64,000 bases of DNA from Ovis canadensis (GCF_042477335.2 NC_091247.1:223348001-223412000); one strand, 5' to 3'. Shown: positions 1 to 12,834, numbered from the stretch's first letter. A program made the numbers and translations. The notes: generated by a model not told the origin, from the letters alone.

Positions 1-542
1 GTCGGAAAGTCAGGTAATGCTGAATTTAAAATTTCTCTTGGTTCTCTATTATTTTATGAAAACAAACAAAAAAAAGGTTGTGAGCAGCCTCCTGCAAGCA
101 TCTGCAGCTCCTCCTCTCTGCTCCCTTCTTGCTGAGCGTTACCTGTGCCAGGCCGCGGCGTGTTACAGCACCGGGCCATCACTGACAGAAACGTTTACTT
201 AACGAATGTTCTTAAACCAGTGTGTACTTCAAGCGTTTCCTTTTGTTTCTCTGTGTTGTGTATTTCCTGTGTATGTGGTTTTGCTTAGGCAGGTATAACT
301 TAGCAAAGACTTTTTAAGTATTGCACCTTTTTTGGTTTTGACCTCTTTTTTTTTTTTTCCCCTTGTAATGTTGCTTTTTTTATTTCGGTATTTAAAGACT
401 TTTTTTTTTAAGCATCAATGTAGTAGTACTCTGGGCCGAATAGGGGGCAACTTTTAATCCACAGTTATCACCAACGTGTATGTACTTATGTTGGAATCAA
501 AATGTATCAAACTGCTTTTTGTGAAGAGTTAGAGCAGACCTG

Positions 543-560
543 AAGGGGTGGATACCCCTT
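543..560 (+). other. Short perfect stem-loop
   Basis: AAGGGGT (543-549) pairs with ACCCCTT (554-560) around the four-base loop GGAT. A G-U pair and a U-A pair can extend the stem outward. It is a possible local RNA hairpin in the 3' UTR; no function is known to me. Confidence 0.4.
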
Positions 561-838
561 TATACAAAGCAGATGGCTGGCGGGGGGTGGGGGGGTCGTG
601 TGCCGGTGACGTGCCAGCACATGTGTGGACACCCCAGTCTGCATTATACTGTTTAACATAAAGTGCCGACATTCTGTACCAGCAAATACCTGCCCATTCC
701 AACCCTTGGTGGGAGCAGACCTCTACTGTCCTCCGTAACTTGCTGCTAGTGAGGACAAGGGAGTTTTTCTTTCTTCAGCATCTTTAGTGAAGGATACAAC
801 AATGCCTAATAGTGCGTTTGACTTATAGCTGTGTCTTT

Positions 839-860
839 GGGTGGGGGGTGGGGGGGTGGG
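839..860 (+). promoter_or_regulatory. Canonical G-quadruplex motif in the TNRC6B 3' UTR
   Basis: Four G-runs at 839-841, 843-848, 850-856 and 858-860 are separated by single T loops. This is the most stable parallel G4 topology and would form in the sense RNA. Confidence 0.75.
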
Positions 861-1507
861 TGTGTATAGGAAAAGGCGAAAGCTAATTGTTTGCATTTAA
901 GTGGTTTTGTGAGACAAAGAATGGGAATTCTGTAGTCCTCTCGGCTTACTCTGTTGATAAACCTAGCCTTGAAAGAGATTGACACACTTAACTCAAGTGA
1001 GCATTGGCTCACTCAAGTCTTTCTGAGCCCTTCGTGGGTAGGTGGTCAGACTTGAGTTCCCAGCGTTGGTTTGGTCCCATTGGATGCCTTGTAGAAAACT
1101 AACTGTGCCCTCCGGTTCCATCGCCACCACGCCCCTTCCACTTCTGCCCACGCACAAAACGTCTCCTTCCAGCCCCCACCGACCGCTCTCTTCGTGGGGG
1201 AGGGCAAAACCCTGCCATGCGTGGTGACCTCCAGCTGAAGAGCAGCTGTGTTCAGATACCCACAGAAGGCTAACTCTGAATGTCCCTGGGCCGGGTGTGT
1301 GTCCGGAGGCTCACACGAGCCTGTGGTGACTGTCCACTGCCGCTCTTGGTCCCCTGCCGTGTCCTGCCCTACCCTCCTCTTCCTGCCTGTTGGTTCCTTG
1401 ACCTGCACTATGGGTTAGTTGAGTTCCTTACGATACTACGGTGAAAGCCGGGTGCTAGAGCCCCTCTTGTTTACAAGACATAATGAGGGATTTGAAATAT
1501 GTAAAAA

Positions 1508-1518
1508 AATAAAATAAA
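1508..1518 (+). terminator. Candidate proximal polyadenylation hexamers
   Basis: Two overlapping AATAAA hexamers (1508-1513 and 1513-1518) lie inside the presumed 3' UTR. Further AATAAA copies occur at 1804-1809, 7867-7872, 8989-8994 and 10339-10344. Which are used cannot be told from sequence. Confidence 0.3.
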
Positions 1519-2073
1519 CATGAGAAGCTAAAATGTTCTTCCATCATAAGCTTAAAGGGAAAAAAACTAAAAACTTAAAAAAAGACCAAAAAGTGCGTAT
1601 ATATATACATATAAATATATATTTTAGATGAAGACTAACTCTGGGAGCATTTAACAGTGTTTTTTGTTTTTGTTTTTAACATTTATTTTCCTGCTTTAAA
1701 ATTTGCAAGCATTCTCAGGAATTCTAGGGTAGGAAGCCAGTTTTTGGAAGATGGTTTATTTAACCGTATCTTATCCTAGATAGACGGCCGTTTCTTTCCT
1801 GTTAATAAACTTTTACAAGTTCCTGAAACTTCAGAAAGTTTAAACAATTTTTACTTAAAAAAAATGTAAAAAGTAAAGATTCCAAAAGTTATTGTCATAC
1901 TGGGGATCACACATTTTAAAACACATAGAAAGAAATATTTTTTAAAAATTATCAATTTAGCAGCAACAAGTAAATTGACTATCTTAAAAAATATGGGAGA
2001 AGGATTAAACTTTATAAGAGCTCTATCATGGATTCATTTCAAATTATGTATAATTTAATGGGAGAGTGTTTGG

Positions 2074-2081
2074 TGTATATA
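2074..2081 (+). promoter_or_regulatory. Pumilio-type motif UGUAUAUA
   Basis: Exact match to the PUF consensus UGUANAUA on the sense strand of the presumed 3' UTR. Similar exact matches occur at 4554-4561 and 8169-8176. Confidence 0.4.
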
Positions 2082-4553
2082 AATGGGACTGCCATCACTT
2101 TATTTCTTTCCATTTAAGACTGAGCTAAAATCTCCCTGAGGAATTTTTATTTTTATTCAAAGGAACCTTTCTCCCTGTCTCCCCAACTCCAGCAACAAAA
2201 GAAAGGAAGAAAGAAACAACAGCTTAAAAAAAATAGTAGCTCTAATCTGTAAAATATTACGGTTGGATTGCTGAGAATCTATGTAAAGAGTTAGGAAATA
2301 TAGGTTAATAATTTTTGGAACAAATTTTAATTGTAGGCATTACTAGAAGAAAAATATCTATGGACTGTTCTATTAATGAAGAATGTGTGTCTTACCTCCG
2401 TTGCTATGGGAGGAGGAGAAAATAGTAGAAGAATCTAATAAGGAACAAGTGATTTTACTTTTTTTAGCTCCCAGCTACTGTTATGCTCATTTTAATTGCT
2501 GTTTTGAAGATCTGCTGCTTAATTATCCCCATCCCTCAGCCAGAGATGTGGAGTATTTCCTGTCAGTTTTTGGTGATGTTGAATTCTCCTTTTGTATTCC
2601 CTCCTGGGGCCAGGGGTTAGAATTCCCAAGCATGACCACAGCTGCTTCTAAACATCTAAGCTTCCCGGTGGGGAAAGAAACTCCAGCTCGACAGGTAAAG
2701 GGAGTGGGTGGGGTTGCTGCCTGCAATTTCTCTAAAACCGCTTTAGTGCCTTCGTACACACACTCGGACATCCTGAGCAGGGGGAGCGCGTGTGTATGTG
2801 CATGTGGTCTCGTCCCTCCAGACGGTGAGATGCCCACCCGTTACAGAGATCGGAGTGGTTCTGGACGGGCCCCAGAGGCAGTGGGCCAAATGCAGATTCA
2901 TTCAACAGAAATCAAGGAAATGAAGAGTACGCTTTTATATCTCGATTATGTGGGATGCCAAGGGCCTTCCTGGCCCTGTGCATCAGCTTCTTGAGTGACA
3001 GCTGCAGTGACTTGGAACGTCTCTTTGTGTCAAGCCAGTAGGAAGGGGTTCCTGTTTTTCTGCTCTTGTCCTTTGTCTCTTCCCTTTCCCGCCAAGCCCC
3101 GCTTTCCTTTTCGCATTGCTGGAAGTTTTGCTTTACTGGTTGGCAGTGACCTAAGAACAGGATACATTGTGAGGATACAACGGAAGAGAAAAACTTTTCT
3201 TTCCACCGTATTCCTTGGCAAGAGCCATCTCTGCTGGGAGGTCAGATGGCTTCAGGACACTTAGAAATGCGATGGAAGCATCTTTTCTTCCACCGCATTC
3301 TGGCATGGGTTCAGGGGCTTGCTGGTCACCTCGCATTACACAGATTTACTTTATGAACATTTTGATCATGTACATTTGAGCTTTCCAGTTTTTACCAGGT
3401 TGCGGGTGTCCAGCTCTCAAATATCATGAACTTGGTTTCTGTTGACCACATGAGTGGCCAAAAGGAAGGAAGCACTAGAAGGGGAAGGGAAGTCTTCCAT
3501 CAGACTGGGGACCTCCCCTGGCAATTGAGATCCAGTGCCATGACCTAATTTTAGGTGTTTAAGAAAAAGTACAGATCTCCGAGTCACTGTGATGAAATGG
3601 ATGGTCCATGTGGCATCTCAGCTTCCCGAGTCCCCAGCCCTTGATCGTCCTCATTTACAGCATTCACAGGTGTTAACTTAGCGCTGCAAGTTAAAGTTCC
3701 AAAGCACAGTCTTTCATCAGTGTCCCCCAGTCAGTCAACATTACGCCTCAGTTGCCATTCAGTCTGTTTTAGCAGCTTGATTTGTGATTGTTATGACTCC
3801 TTTTCTAAGAACTTTCCCACCTCTTCTGACATGAATGTAGCATAAATTAGCAATGGGTTCTTCCAAGTTCCTATGTGTTGAATGTGGTGTGTAAGGATAT
3901 GCAGAAAGAAAAAAAGAGAAATCTCTAAGAATTCGGGAGAGAGCTGTTGTTAATATAGCTAACAGAAGCTAAAATTCCACAGGCTATTAACTAATTACAA
4001 GTATTCACTTTCACCACTTTTGTTGGGGGAGGGGGCAGTTTTTGTAAAGTTAACAGCCAGATTCCATATTGACCTCTGATGCTGTGATCATTCTATTTTT
4101 TTTCTCTCTACTGCCATCTTGACTCTTTAATAGAATGAAGATGTCTGTGTGCTGAGCAGAACGTTTAGGCCTAGCCTTTTCTCTGCCATGTAAACAGGAT
4201 GTTTTCAGCAGATTTGGCTATAATAGTCATCTCTCAGATTCGGGAACAATTGAGTCTTTATGCAGAAAAGGTCCCCTTCGCCCCCATCCTCAGAGTTCGA
4301 ATGCAACATGCAACACTCTAGGTTATTGTTCTGAGTTTGGGTTTTTTCTTTGCTTTTACTTCTCTATTATATCCTTAGGAGTAGAGATCCATTTTTAGCT
4401 GGTTTAAAAAAAAAAAAAAAACACACCTTTCTTCCAGTGTTTTGCCATACTTCATGTATATGCATTAACTACACTTGTTAGTGTTACTACAAAGAGAAAT
4501 CTTGGTTTCCGCCCCCCCGAGTGTACAAATAAGGTTATGTGCGATAGTGCAGA

Positions 4554-4561
4554 TGTAAATA
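4554..4561 (+). promoter_or_regulatory. Pumilio-type motif UGUAAAUA
   Basis: Exact UGUANAUA match on the sense strand of the presumed TNRC6B 3' UTR. Confidence 0.4.
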
Positions 4562-7120
4562 GCCTCGCCCATGTGTATAAATGAACTGTCAATCTCTAGA
4601 CCTCAGCAGTTAATCAGAAAACGGGCTGCCCTCCCCCTGGGCTGCAGACTGTGCCACAGACTCTCTGCTTTCTTATCCACAAGTACAGGGTATCCACACA
4701 GTCTAGAAACAGGCAAGTATATAAGCTGTCATCAAGGTCATCATCAGTCTGTTACAGAAACATAGAATATTACCTCTATTTCCAGAGTTAGTGCACACCC
4801 TGTGATAAGGCCTGTAGATTTATGGCCAGTGCCAAAGGTGTGTATATTTTCAGAGACGGTCCCCATTTGTTGATGATGGCATTGTTTTCTTGACCTGAAA
4901 TTTGACAAAGGAGGTACTGGCGACACAGTCTTTATTTGGAATAATAATCAACTTCAAGAATCTCTGAACACAGTAATAACATAATTAAAATTGAACAATG
5001 ACCCTGCCCGCTCCAGCAGAGGAAGAGGCCTTGGACACCCACAGGATGGTAAAGGGAACACTGGTGGGAAACAGCTCTACTCCCCACCAACTGGGTCTCC
5101 ATGCTATCCTCATGTATATGGTCACTTGGTCTAGATGTGGAGTAATTCCCAAGTATTTGATCCTTTGAGTGGTTTTTAAACTGGCAATCTTTTGTAATAA
5201 CCTCCAGCCACCACCAAAATAGCAAAAGCGATAGAAATTGCCAGTTTGCCTCACAGAGTTTAAATAGTTTCCTCTTCAGCTAGCTGGGCAAACTCTGCAT
5301 GCCAGGAAAAATGGTACTGCCCTGAGCAAAAAGTCTCTGCAAAATTCAGCTGTTGTTTCTTCTTTGTAACAAATGCTTGACTTGTTCACAGAAGGAGAAA
5401 GGTCAAAAAGAGGCAAGTGTTCTGTCTTAAATTGAAAAGAAATAGTGTTTCCCTAAAGTACTTTGTGCCTCCATTTCATTTTCAAACTGTAAATCATTGC
5501 TTGGAAAGTAAATTCCCAATTGGAATCGATCCCTTTTGAGCCAATATTACAAGCTGGGATTGTGTCTTTTTTTTTCCCTCAAAAAGTGGAATTCCTTCAC
5601 TGCTGCTGGTGAGCAGCTAAAGAGTAACTGTGGAGTGGCTTCTAGTGTGATTGTGGAGCCGAGTGCCTGCCTTCCCTTTCAGCCCCCCACTTCCCTGGAC
5701 CTCTTACTGCATCTGGAGGGCCTTCTCCTTGGGCTCCCAAAAGGCATGCACAATCCTGGGTGGGCAGCGGCAGCTGGCTCGTGGGAGGTGATGGGAGGCA
5801 AGCCGCCACTTCGCTGCAGGACCAGCCTGACAGCTGAGCTTTAAAGAGAGGAAGACAGTGTATCTTGGGTGTGTCCACCAAAAATGCAAAAGGTGGATAG
5901 GGTATTTATATAAAACAGCAAAAAAAACCTTTGGAACCCTTAAAGAAATCACATACCTTTTAAAGGTAGTAGTTTTCACCAAGTGATGCATTCAGCATGG
6001 CACGTCTCGCCAGAAATCTCGGGCTGAGTTAAAAGGTAATGTGTTTAAAACACCACCTCCTTTTAAAATTTTGTCCAAGGAGTTAATTTCCTAAGTGTAG
6101 TATTTCTGAATGTGCCTTTGTGAGTTCAGAGACCATCTGTTTTAGGAAGAACCTACCCATTGGGATAAAACAGACGGTCCCCTTAGTCTGTAGGAAAGTC
6201 AGCATTTCTCTGGGCCACCGCCATGGCGGCCGAGGGTCTTCAGTAGCATCAGTGTTGCACACTGCAGAGTCATGGGGAAGGAGTTCGGGGACTTGGGACA
6301 GGGAACGAGGAGGTGATGGTGCACAGATGACGGACACCGGGTTGGTCCAGGAGTGCCAGTTGAACGTGTCTCTCAGCATGGCCTAGTCTCCGTGTATATG
6401 TGCGTGCGTGGCTGTGGCTGTCTTAGTTTTCGTTTTCCTGTAAGCACTGGAGAATTGCAGTCTGGTGACACGGATTCGTGGCACATCTGTGCACGTCGAG
6501 CAGGCATGTTCTCGCTCCTGCCACGCACAGTGCAGGCAGCGCGTGGCCACCCTTTGAGTCTGTGTCCTGAGAAGGCAATTCTTTTCCCAAATGGAAGTCA
6601 CATAATGTTGCTGTTTGTGCGAACAGGGTATATTACACACAAGGGAAAGGCTTTTGAAAGGATGAGTTGGACATGTTTGAGAAAGAAAAGTGAAAAATCA
6701 GAAACCGTGTTTTATTTCTTCAGAACCATTGTAGTTCAACATTAGAAATCCACAGCGTCTCCTTTGTTTCACGTTTGTTTTAAACAATTCCGCCTCTTCT
6801 CCCCACTCCCTCCTAAAGAGATATCAAGTGAATGCTAAGGGCCATTTCCATAATTCCTCAGAACTCCCCAAAGGGGAAAGCAATCCCTCGCAAGATTCCT
6901 CCAGCTTCATTCAGGAAGACCTGGGGCGATGCTTTTGCACTAGCTCCGTCCTCTCTCATGGCCTTGAAATGTATTATTATGCAAATGTGAATTTTGATAC
7001 TGAATTTAAGAAGAGGTTGTTGGATTTTTTTTTCTTTTCAAAAAAAAGAAAGGGGTCCCATATGTGGTCATCATTGCTTCTTTATTTTGTAACGTGAATT
7101 GTAACTATGCATTCTGCAAA

Positions 7121-7145
7121 GGGGGGCGTGGGGTGGGGGAGAGGG
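7121..7145 (+). promoter_or_regulatory. Second G-quadruplex motif in the TNRC6B 3' UTR
   Basis: G-runs at 7121-7126, 7130-7133, 7135-7139 and 7143-7145 have loops CGT, T and AGA. All loops are three bases or shorter, so this is a canonical G4 motif in the sense RNA. A further three-run G-rich tract lies at 7309-7327. Confidence 0.65.
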
Positions 7146-8168
7146 CAGAAAGGGGACGGACGTAGCTTTGCATCCTTGTTCTACGGTTTCTGTGTCCATG
7201 GTGTGACCCCTCTGCTGGCAGGGAAGGGGAGTGAGAGCGAGAAGCCAAGCCGTAAGGTCCGCACGGTGAGGTATACAGGGCCCTGTGAGCCTCGGCCGAG
7301 CACTTCCTGGGGTTGGGGGTTGGGGGGCGCCATTCCTACCAACCAGCGTGGCCCAGGATCTCCATCCTAGCTGTGCAGTGTTAGTTAGCCTGGTGCAGCA
7401 TGAGGCCCCCGAAGGCCCCTCCACCCTGCCCCACTGCTCTTTTCTCTGGAGAAAAAGTTCTCACCCTTTGCTGAATTCAGAACCCTTGCAAGCTCAGGAA
7501 ACCATGCCTCACTCGTGCTGACCTTAATCTTTATGTCAATTTCAGAAACCACCTCCTCGCTCTGTTTTAATTTTTCTTCTTTGATGTTTTTAAGTGAATT
7601 TAATTGTAAGGAAACTCTCTGGAGAAGAGGACGGTTGCGTGACAGGCCAATGGGGCTTCTCTTTCCCAACCCCTCCCGCTCCGCCACACTGACATCTCTG
7701 CCGCCCTGCAGTCACTATGCTGTGTGTAGCTGGTGAGCAGGGAGGTGTTTGAAAGCCTGCAGCCTCCTATTTGTCCTGACAGCATCCCTCGGTTGATCTT
7801 GCCTGCAGTGAGTCGTGGCCTCTGCATTGCTCTGGTCTAGACATTTTTGGCAACACACAGTGTCCTAATAAAGCAAGAAACAGTGTTTCCATGCAGCTTT
7901 TGCTGTTGACATTCACAGTACTGTAACAAGTAACAGACTTGACCAGTCTCCTCGTGCCCCTGCGAGCCTGCACAGGCACGGTCTTATCAGGGTTCCAATC
8001 TATTAGATTGCCTTTAGACAAAAAAGCAAAACAAAACACAAAAAACAGAATTCTGAGTTTCAGCTAACACAAAACAATACCTCCAGGTCCACTTCCCCTG
8101 CAGTGTAGACCTTTTAACTCCCCTTCTTTTCTGTCCATCAATGAGTTATCCTTGGACAAATACGAACT

Positions 8169-8176
8169 TGTAAATA
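8169..8176 (+). promoter_or_regulatory. Pumilio-type motif UGUAAAUA
   Basis: Exact UGUANAUA match on the sense strand of the presumed TNRC6B 3' UTR. Confidence 0.4.
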
Positions 8177-10737
8177 GCAGGATAACTTTTACAATGTTTT
8201 CTTTGCTGTGAAAATAACCCCAAAATATGATGTTTTCCACATTTTTTTTAAAGCCATAGGAAGTTTCAGCTCTTTTTCTTTTTCACATTTAAGAAGAGCA
8301 GAACAGGTCAGGGGAGTGGACTTGAGTTTGTGGGATGGCATTCTCTCTATCACCTTCCACACACAGTGATAGCAGACCAGTGTTTAAACCCTGTTTGAAA
8401 TAGAGGCCATCCATTTCAGCTCTAGGTCCAGGGTGGGGAGTGTCTGGATTGCTCTCTTCTGGAATCTGTCACCTCCAGGGACTCCAGAACGTTTTCTCCA
8501 TGAGACCTTGAGCTCTCAACCTTCCTTGGTTCACACACAAACACACTTTGAGTAACTGTAGATCATAAAGAGAGTCAGTCCCTGGCATTTCAGTTCTGTG
8601 CTGTAGAATTCATAGCCTTGTCACTGATGCTCTGGAAATGAGTTGATTTCTTATTTGGAAGGAAACTCCTCCGAGACGTGCGGACAGCCTTCCTGAAAGG
8701 CGCTCGCACCCTCAGATTGTTCTCTCTCCACGAGGCTTGAAGCTGACATTAGGTGGAGGGAAACAAGTTTAAACAAGTGCTGCTTTTAAGGATCTGTCTG
8801 CTACTGTGTTCCTAGATTTGGCCGCTCACGAGGCAGGATCAGAATAGATCATTAGAGATACCTTCTTCACAGCCTCCCTAGCTCCCCCCATCTAAACGTA
8901 AACCCTGTATCTGTCAAGAAGCCTGTTGTAGGTTGGGCTCCCTGATCTTTGTCTAGTGACGACTTCCTTTGAGGGGAAGAAACTTGATAATAAATGCACA
9001 CACATTCACCACCCACCTTCTGATTTGGGCGCTGTCAACTTGCAGATTTTATTTCTCTGTGATGGCCCTTTTTCTATCCATTTCTTCCTCTGGTCCCTCC
9101 TGAGGTTTTCCTGCCCTTATGTCCCAAGGGGGTGCTCCCGAAGGGCTCTGCTGATCTCTGCACTTCTATCCTGGGACACATCCCCCACCACCCTTTGCAC
9201 ACACACCAGTGACCAAAGTGTGTCCAGTGATCTCACAGAAGATATCAAAAATGGTGCATGCACCGTGAATGTGCTCACAGAGACACGTGCACAAGATTCT
9301 GCACCCTTGGCCTTAACCTCAGTATGACTTTAGGTGCAGGAACATTTTTAACAGGTTCAAAAAAAAAAATTTCTGGGAGGGAAAAAAGCAACAGCTCAAC
9401 TGTGCCCACTCCTAAGTCTCCCATTATTTGCTTACGACTTACTCTGCCCACCCCACGCCCTCCCTGTTTTGAGTAACTAAAATCAGACAAAGAGAAGCAA
9501 CCTGAGGAGAGGTTTCTGGACTATTTTATCTTTCTCCATATGGATGGAGAGATATATGCTGCTTTTGGGTTCCATAATCCTAGGGGGCTATGTTTACATA
9601 GTAAAATACATCCTACCAAATCAGGAAACTGAAGAATGGGAATCTCTGCAGTGAGAATTAGGTCACTGATGGTGAACCAGAGAAGTGAAGGCCTGGGGTG
9701 GGGGTAGAGGAGAGGTGGGGAAGCACCACCTGGTGGCGCGGGCAGCGCTGCCCCTCAGTGCCCCCTCCTCCCACGTGTCTCCCCTTGCCCGCTCTCACAG
9801 ACAGTGCAGAGGAGGGCATCAGAAAAAGGCTGGATCTTTTAAAGGCAGCTTTCCAACTTTGCACACAAACAGGTAACAGGAAGGTACAGCAAAAACCCTC
9901 TCATCTGAAACACTGTCCACAGAAACAAAACCTGTAAACGTGACTAAATGGCTGCACAATTTTGATGCTCTCTGCAAGTTACCTAGAAGTGTTTTGTTTT
10001 TTTCTTATACTTGAAGTAGCTTTTACAATATTATTTTGATGACTTTCTTTTCTCTCTTCTAGTGGGCGATAGAGAAAGTGGATATTGGGATTTAAGGAAG
10101 TTTGAGGGGAGAAAAGGGAGGATATGGCATTGTCTTTTTTTTTTTCCTTAAATACAGAGGTTTAATCAGACTCCCATATGTTGAAATTGCTCCTCATATG
10201 ACTGGTTTTACATGGACACAGAAACTAGGCACTTTAGAGGTGCACTTGCATGGCAGGCTGGGCCCCCCTTTTCTATATTTTATTTTACTTTTTTAGTATA
10301 GTGGTACTTAAAATCACTGGTTCACTTAAAAAACAAACAATAAAATGTTAAACTCTACTAATGTACAAATAAGCTGAAAAGTTGCATTTTATGTGTATTT
10401 TTTGCCATAGCAGGTACTGTATTTCTCATGCTGGATTTCAAAAAAAAAAAGTCAAAAACAAAAAAAACTAAAGGGTGGTCTTTTATTGGATTGTGACAGG
10501 TTGAGTAATAAGGAATTAAGTCGTCGTCATTTCATTAAAACTGAGAGATGATGTAATGCATATATAAGAGTTTTCTGAAGGGTTTTTTTTTTGGGCTTTT
10601 AAACAGCTTATTTTTGTTTTTGTTTAGTTTTTTATTTTATTTTGGAAAGATATGATTGTATTATGTGCAACTCAGTTGCTTACATTATAACTACAAAATA
10701 TTTTTGGGTTCCTGGAAAAAAAAAAAGAAAAAAGACT

Positions 10738-10743
10738 AATAAA
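10738..10743 (+). terminator. TNRC6B: Probable distal polyadenylation signal of TNRC6B (AATAAA)
   Basis: AATAAA is followed within about 20-40 bases by T/GT-rich sequence (from about 10766), the arrangement of a cleavage site. The first recognisable interspersed repeats appear only beyond this point, which supports it as the transcript end. Cleavage would fall near 10755-10770. Confidence 0.55.
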
Positions 10744-12101
10744 TGTGTTTGGCTGCTAAGCATTTATTGTGGTTTCCTGTTTTCTTCTGCCCATTTAATT
10801 TGCTCATGTGTTGAATATTTATATTTTTTTCCACTCTTCTCTATCACCCTAGTCCACACACAAAAGCTAACTGACATTCAGCAGCTGAACAGGACCTCCA
10901 CTTGGTCTGTCTCGCCTTGTTGTGGTTTGTGTTGCCAGGGTTCTCAGGTTGACCAGTCGGTGGTGGGCTCAGGCTCCTTGCCACCTGCTGCGCTGCTGGG
11001 TTTAGACAGTCTGAGAGAAATTCGGTTCTGCTGCCTTTTTGTTGCCTCGTTTTCGCCCCATGTGCCTTTGGGAGGGAGGACACTTGAGGGGAGCTGAAGG
11101 AAGGACAAGGCGTGCTTGGGGCTCTGCCGCAGCCTGGGAAGGTACCCGTGTGCCACCTCTGAACAGGAAGCCACCTTGCCTGCACCTTCGCCCTGCTTGC
11201 CGCGCTCACCACTGAGGGATGGGAGAGCCTTATGCTAAAGGCCAGCTTGTTCCCATCTGAACAGTCTCTTATTTATTCACTGCTGGAGACTTGTTAGACC
11301 TGTGATCGTGCAATACCGCTAGAACAGCAAAGGGGAAGAATGGAAGGAAATGAATACACTGTCTCATTCCCAGGTGGTGGTGTGTCTGATTGACTTCTCA
11401 GAATGCTGAGTGAAACAGATAGTACTATAGCAAAGCCTGTTTCATGAGGAAACGGCAACTCAGCAGAATTCAATCAGCTCGAACTAGGTAGCACTGACTG
11501 ATTGCTTCCTATTAGCTGGGCACTGCCCTGAGGACACCATGTGACTTCACCATTTAATCGAAACCTGTCTCAGTCACCATACTAGGGAACCAAGGCTGGA
11601 TTCCAAAATTACCACGCCAAAATGCCTCGGCTTCCAGACACCTGGAATTCTGAAAAGGTGGTTGGTCTTAAGCGAGTCTGCTGTACAAAGGGGTAGGTCA
11701 TATAGCACTCAATTCTTACCATAAAATATGTAAACACCCAGAAATGTGAGGGGAGGAGAGGTGAGCTAGATGTCAGAAACACCTTGCGGGCCTGCTTGTG
11801 CCAAAAAAGTATTGTTTTTGTGGAACTGAGGTGGTCATTGCGAAACCTATGAAGACCTTTATCACTAACGACTTTATTTTAAATTTTGGTTATTTTTAAA
11901 ACGCATAAATTGCTAAGTGTGGGGGTGGGTTGTAGAATTGAAGATGGCTGTCAAGACTTTAGCCTCTGACTTGGCCCTCCTCACTGCTCTGAGCTCTGCT
12001 GTCACCTTAGGTGACTTTAGCATCCTCTTGGGAAATCCATCCTAATGCCCAGGTTTCTGCACTCCCCCAGTCACTCTGGCCACACGCTCCCCTTGTTGTT
12101 T

Positions 12102-12295
12102 ACTCCGTGAGTTGTGTCCAACTCTTGATGAACCCATGGACTGCAGCCCCCCAGGCTTCTCTGTCCATGGCATTTCCCGCAAGAACACTGCAGTGGGTTG
12201 CCATTCCTTTCAAGGGGTCTTCCTGACTCGGACCGAACCCAGGTCTCCTGCATTGGCAGGTGGGTTCTTTACCACTGAGCCACCTGGGAAGCCCC
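12102..12295 (-). mobile_element. Bov-tA/BovA-type SINE
   Basis: The minus strand reads the bovid tRNA-derived SINE head (GGGGCTTCCCAGGTGGCTCA) with a B-box-like GGTTCGGTCC, then the BovA body. It is full length for the family and diverged. Confidence 0.85.
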
Positions 12296-12834
12296 CTGCT
12301 CACCCCCAAATTGCTCTCCTCCTGAGTCACTGATTTCAGCATCTTTGACCTTGACCTCCTGTCTTCCCAACTGGTCCGGGCTGCTCTTTGGCTTTGTTTG
12401 GCCTCATCAATCATTCCAGGATGCTGGCCTATTTACTTCCTTCAAGTCCATCAGCCCTTTTCCCACATCCTTCTTAAACCAGTTTAAATACAATAGCCTA
12501 TATTTTTACTAATAAGGGTGCTAAAATTCCTACTTTGGAAAAACCCTATTTTCTGTTTTCTACCAGCAACCAAAAGCATCTCTTGGGGGGGAAAAAAATC
12601 ACTGCAGAGCAAACAAGGACTCCTGTCAACCTACCGTAGCCAACCAGCAATGAGACCCTGACCTGTGTCCACTTGATGTGTGGAGAAGATCAGAGGTATT
12701 GGAAGAATTTCTCACAAATTCCTGCTTCCAAACTAAATCAGAGAGGTGCTCCCGTCAAGTGTTTGTTCCACCAGTGCTTGAGATCCTTTCCTCACCCCTA
12801 CCTTGGCTTTTTCTTTTTTTTTAACCATTAAAAA

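Larger units (their letters stand above)
1..10768 (+). other. TNRC6B: Probable long 3' UTR of TNRC6B (terminal exon, 5' part outside window)
   Basis: Seen: about 10.7 kb of AT-rich single-copy-looking sequence with no recognisable SINE, BovB, L1, MIR or L2 copy, although such copies are dense everywhere else in the window. There is no convincing coding frame, and stops are frequent in all frames. It ends in AATAAA (10738-10743) followed by a GU-rich stretch. Known: in human, TNRC6B lies just upstream of ADSL in the same orientation and has a 3' UTR of roughly this size. TNRC6B is a GW182-family scaffold that binds Argonaute and recruits deadenylases. Inference: this is the TNRC6B terminal exon. 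No TNRC6B codon is present, so the name rests on synteny and architecture. It could instead be unusually constrained intergenic DNA or a lncRNA exon. Confidence 0.6.

Noticed and set aside
1586-1632. TA-rich tract as a promoter or origin
   Set aside because: Simple TATATA sequence inside an AT-rich UTR with no CpG island or start-site signals nearby.
2383-2994. 203-codon open frame in the presumed TNRC6B 3' UTR
   Set aside because: No recognisable domain, composition like translated UTR, no splice sites or Kozak support, and overlapping frames on the other strand are equally long. It looks like chance.
9695-9720. A further G-quadruplex in the TNRC6B 3' UTR
   Set aside because: Only three runs of three or more G's within loop range. 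It would need bulges or a two-G tetrad.
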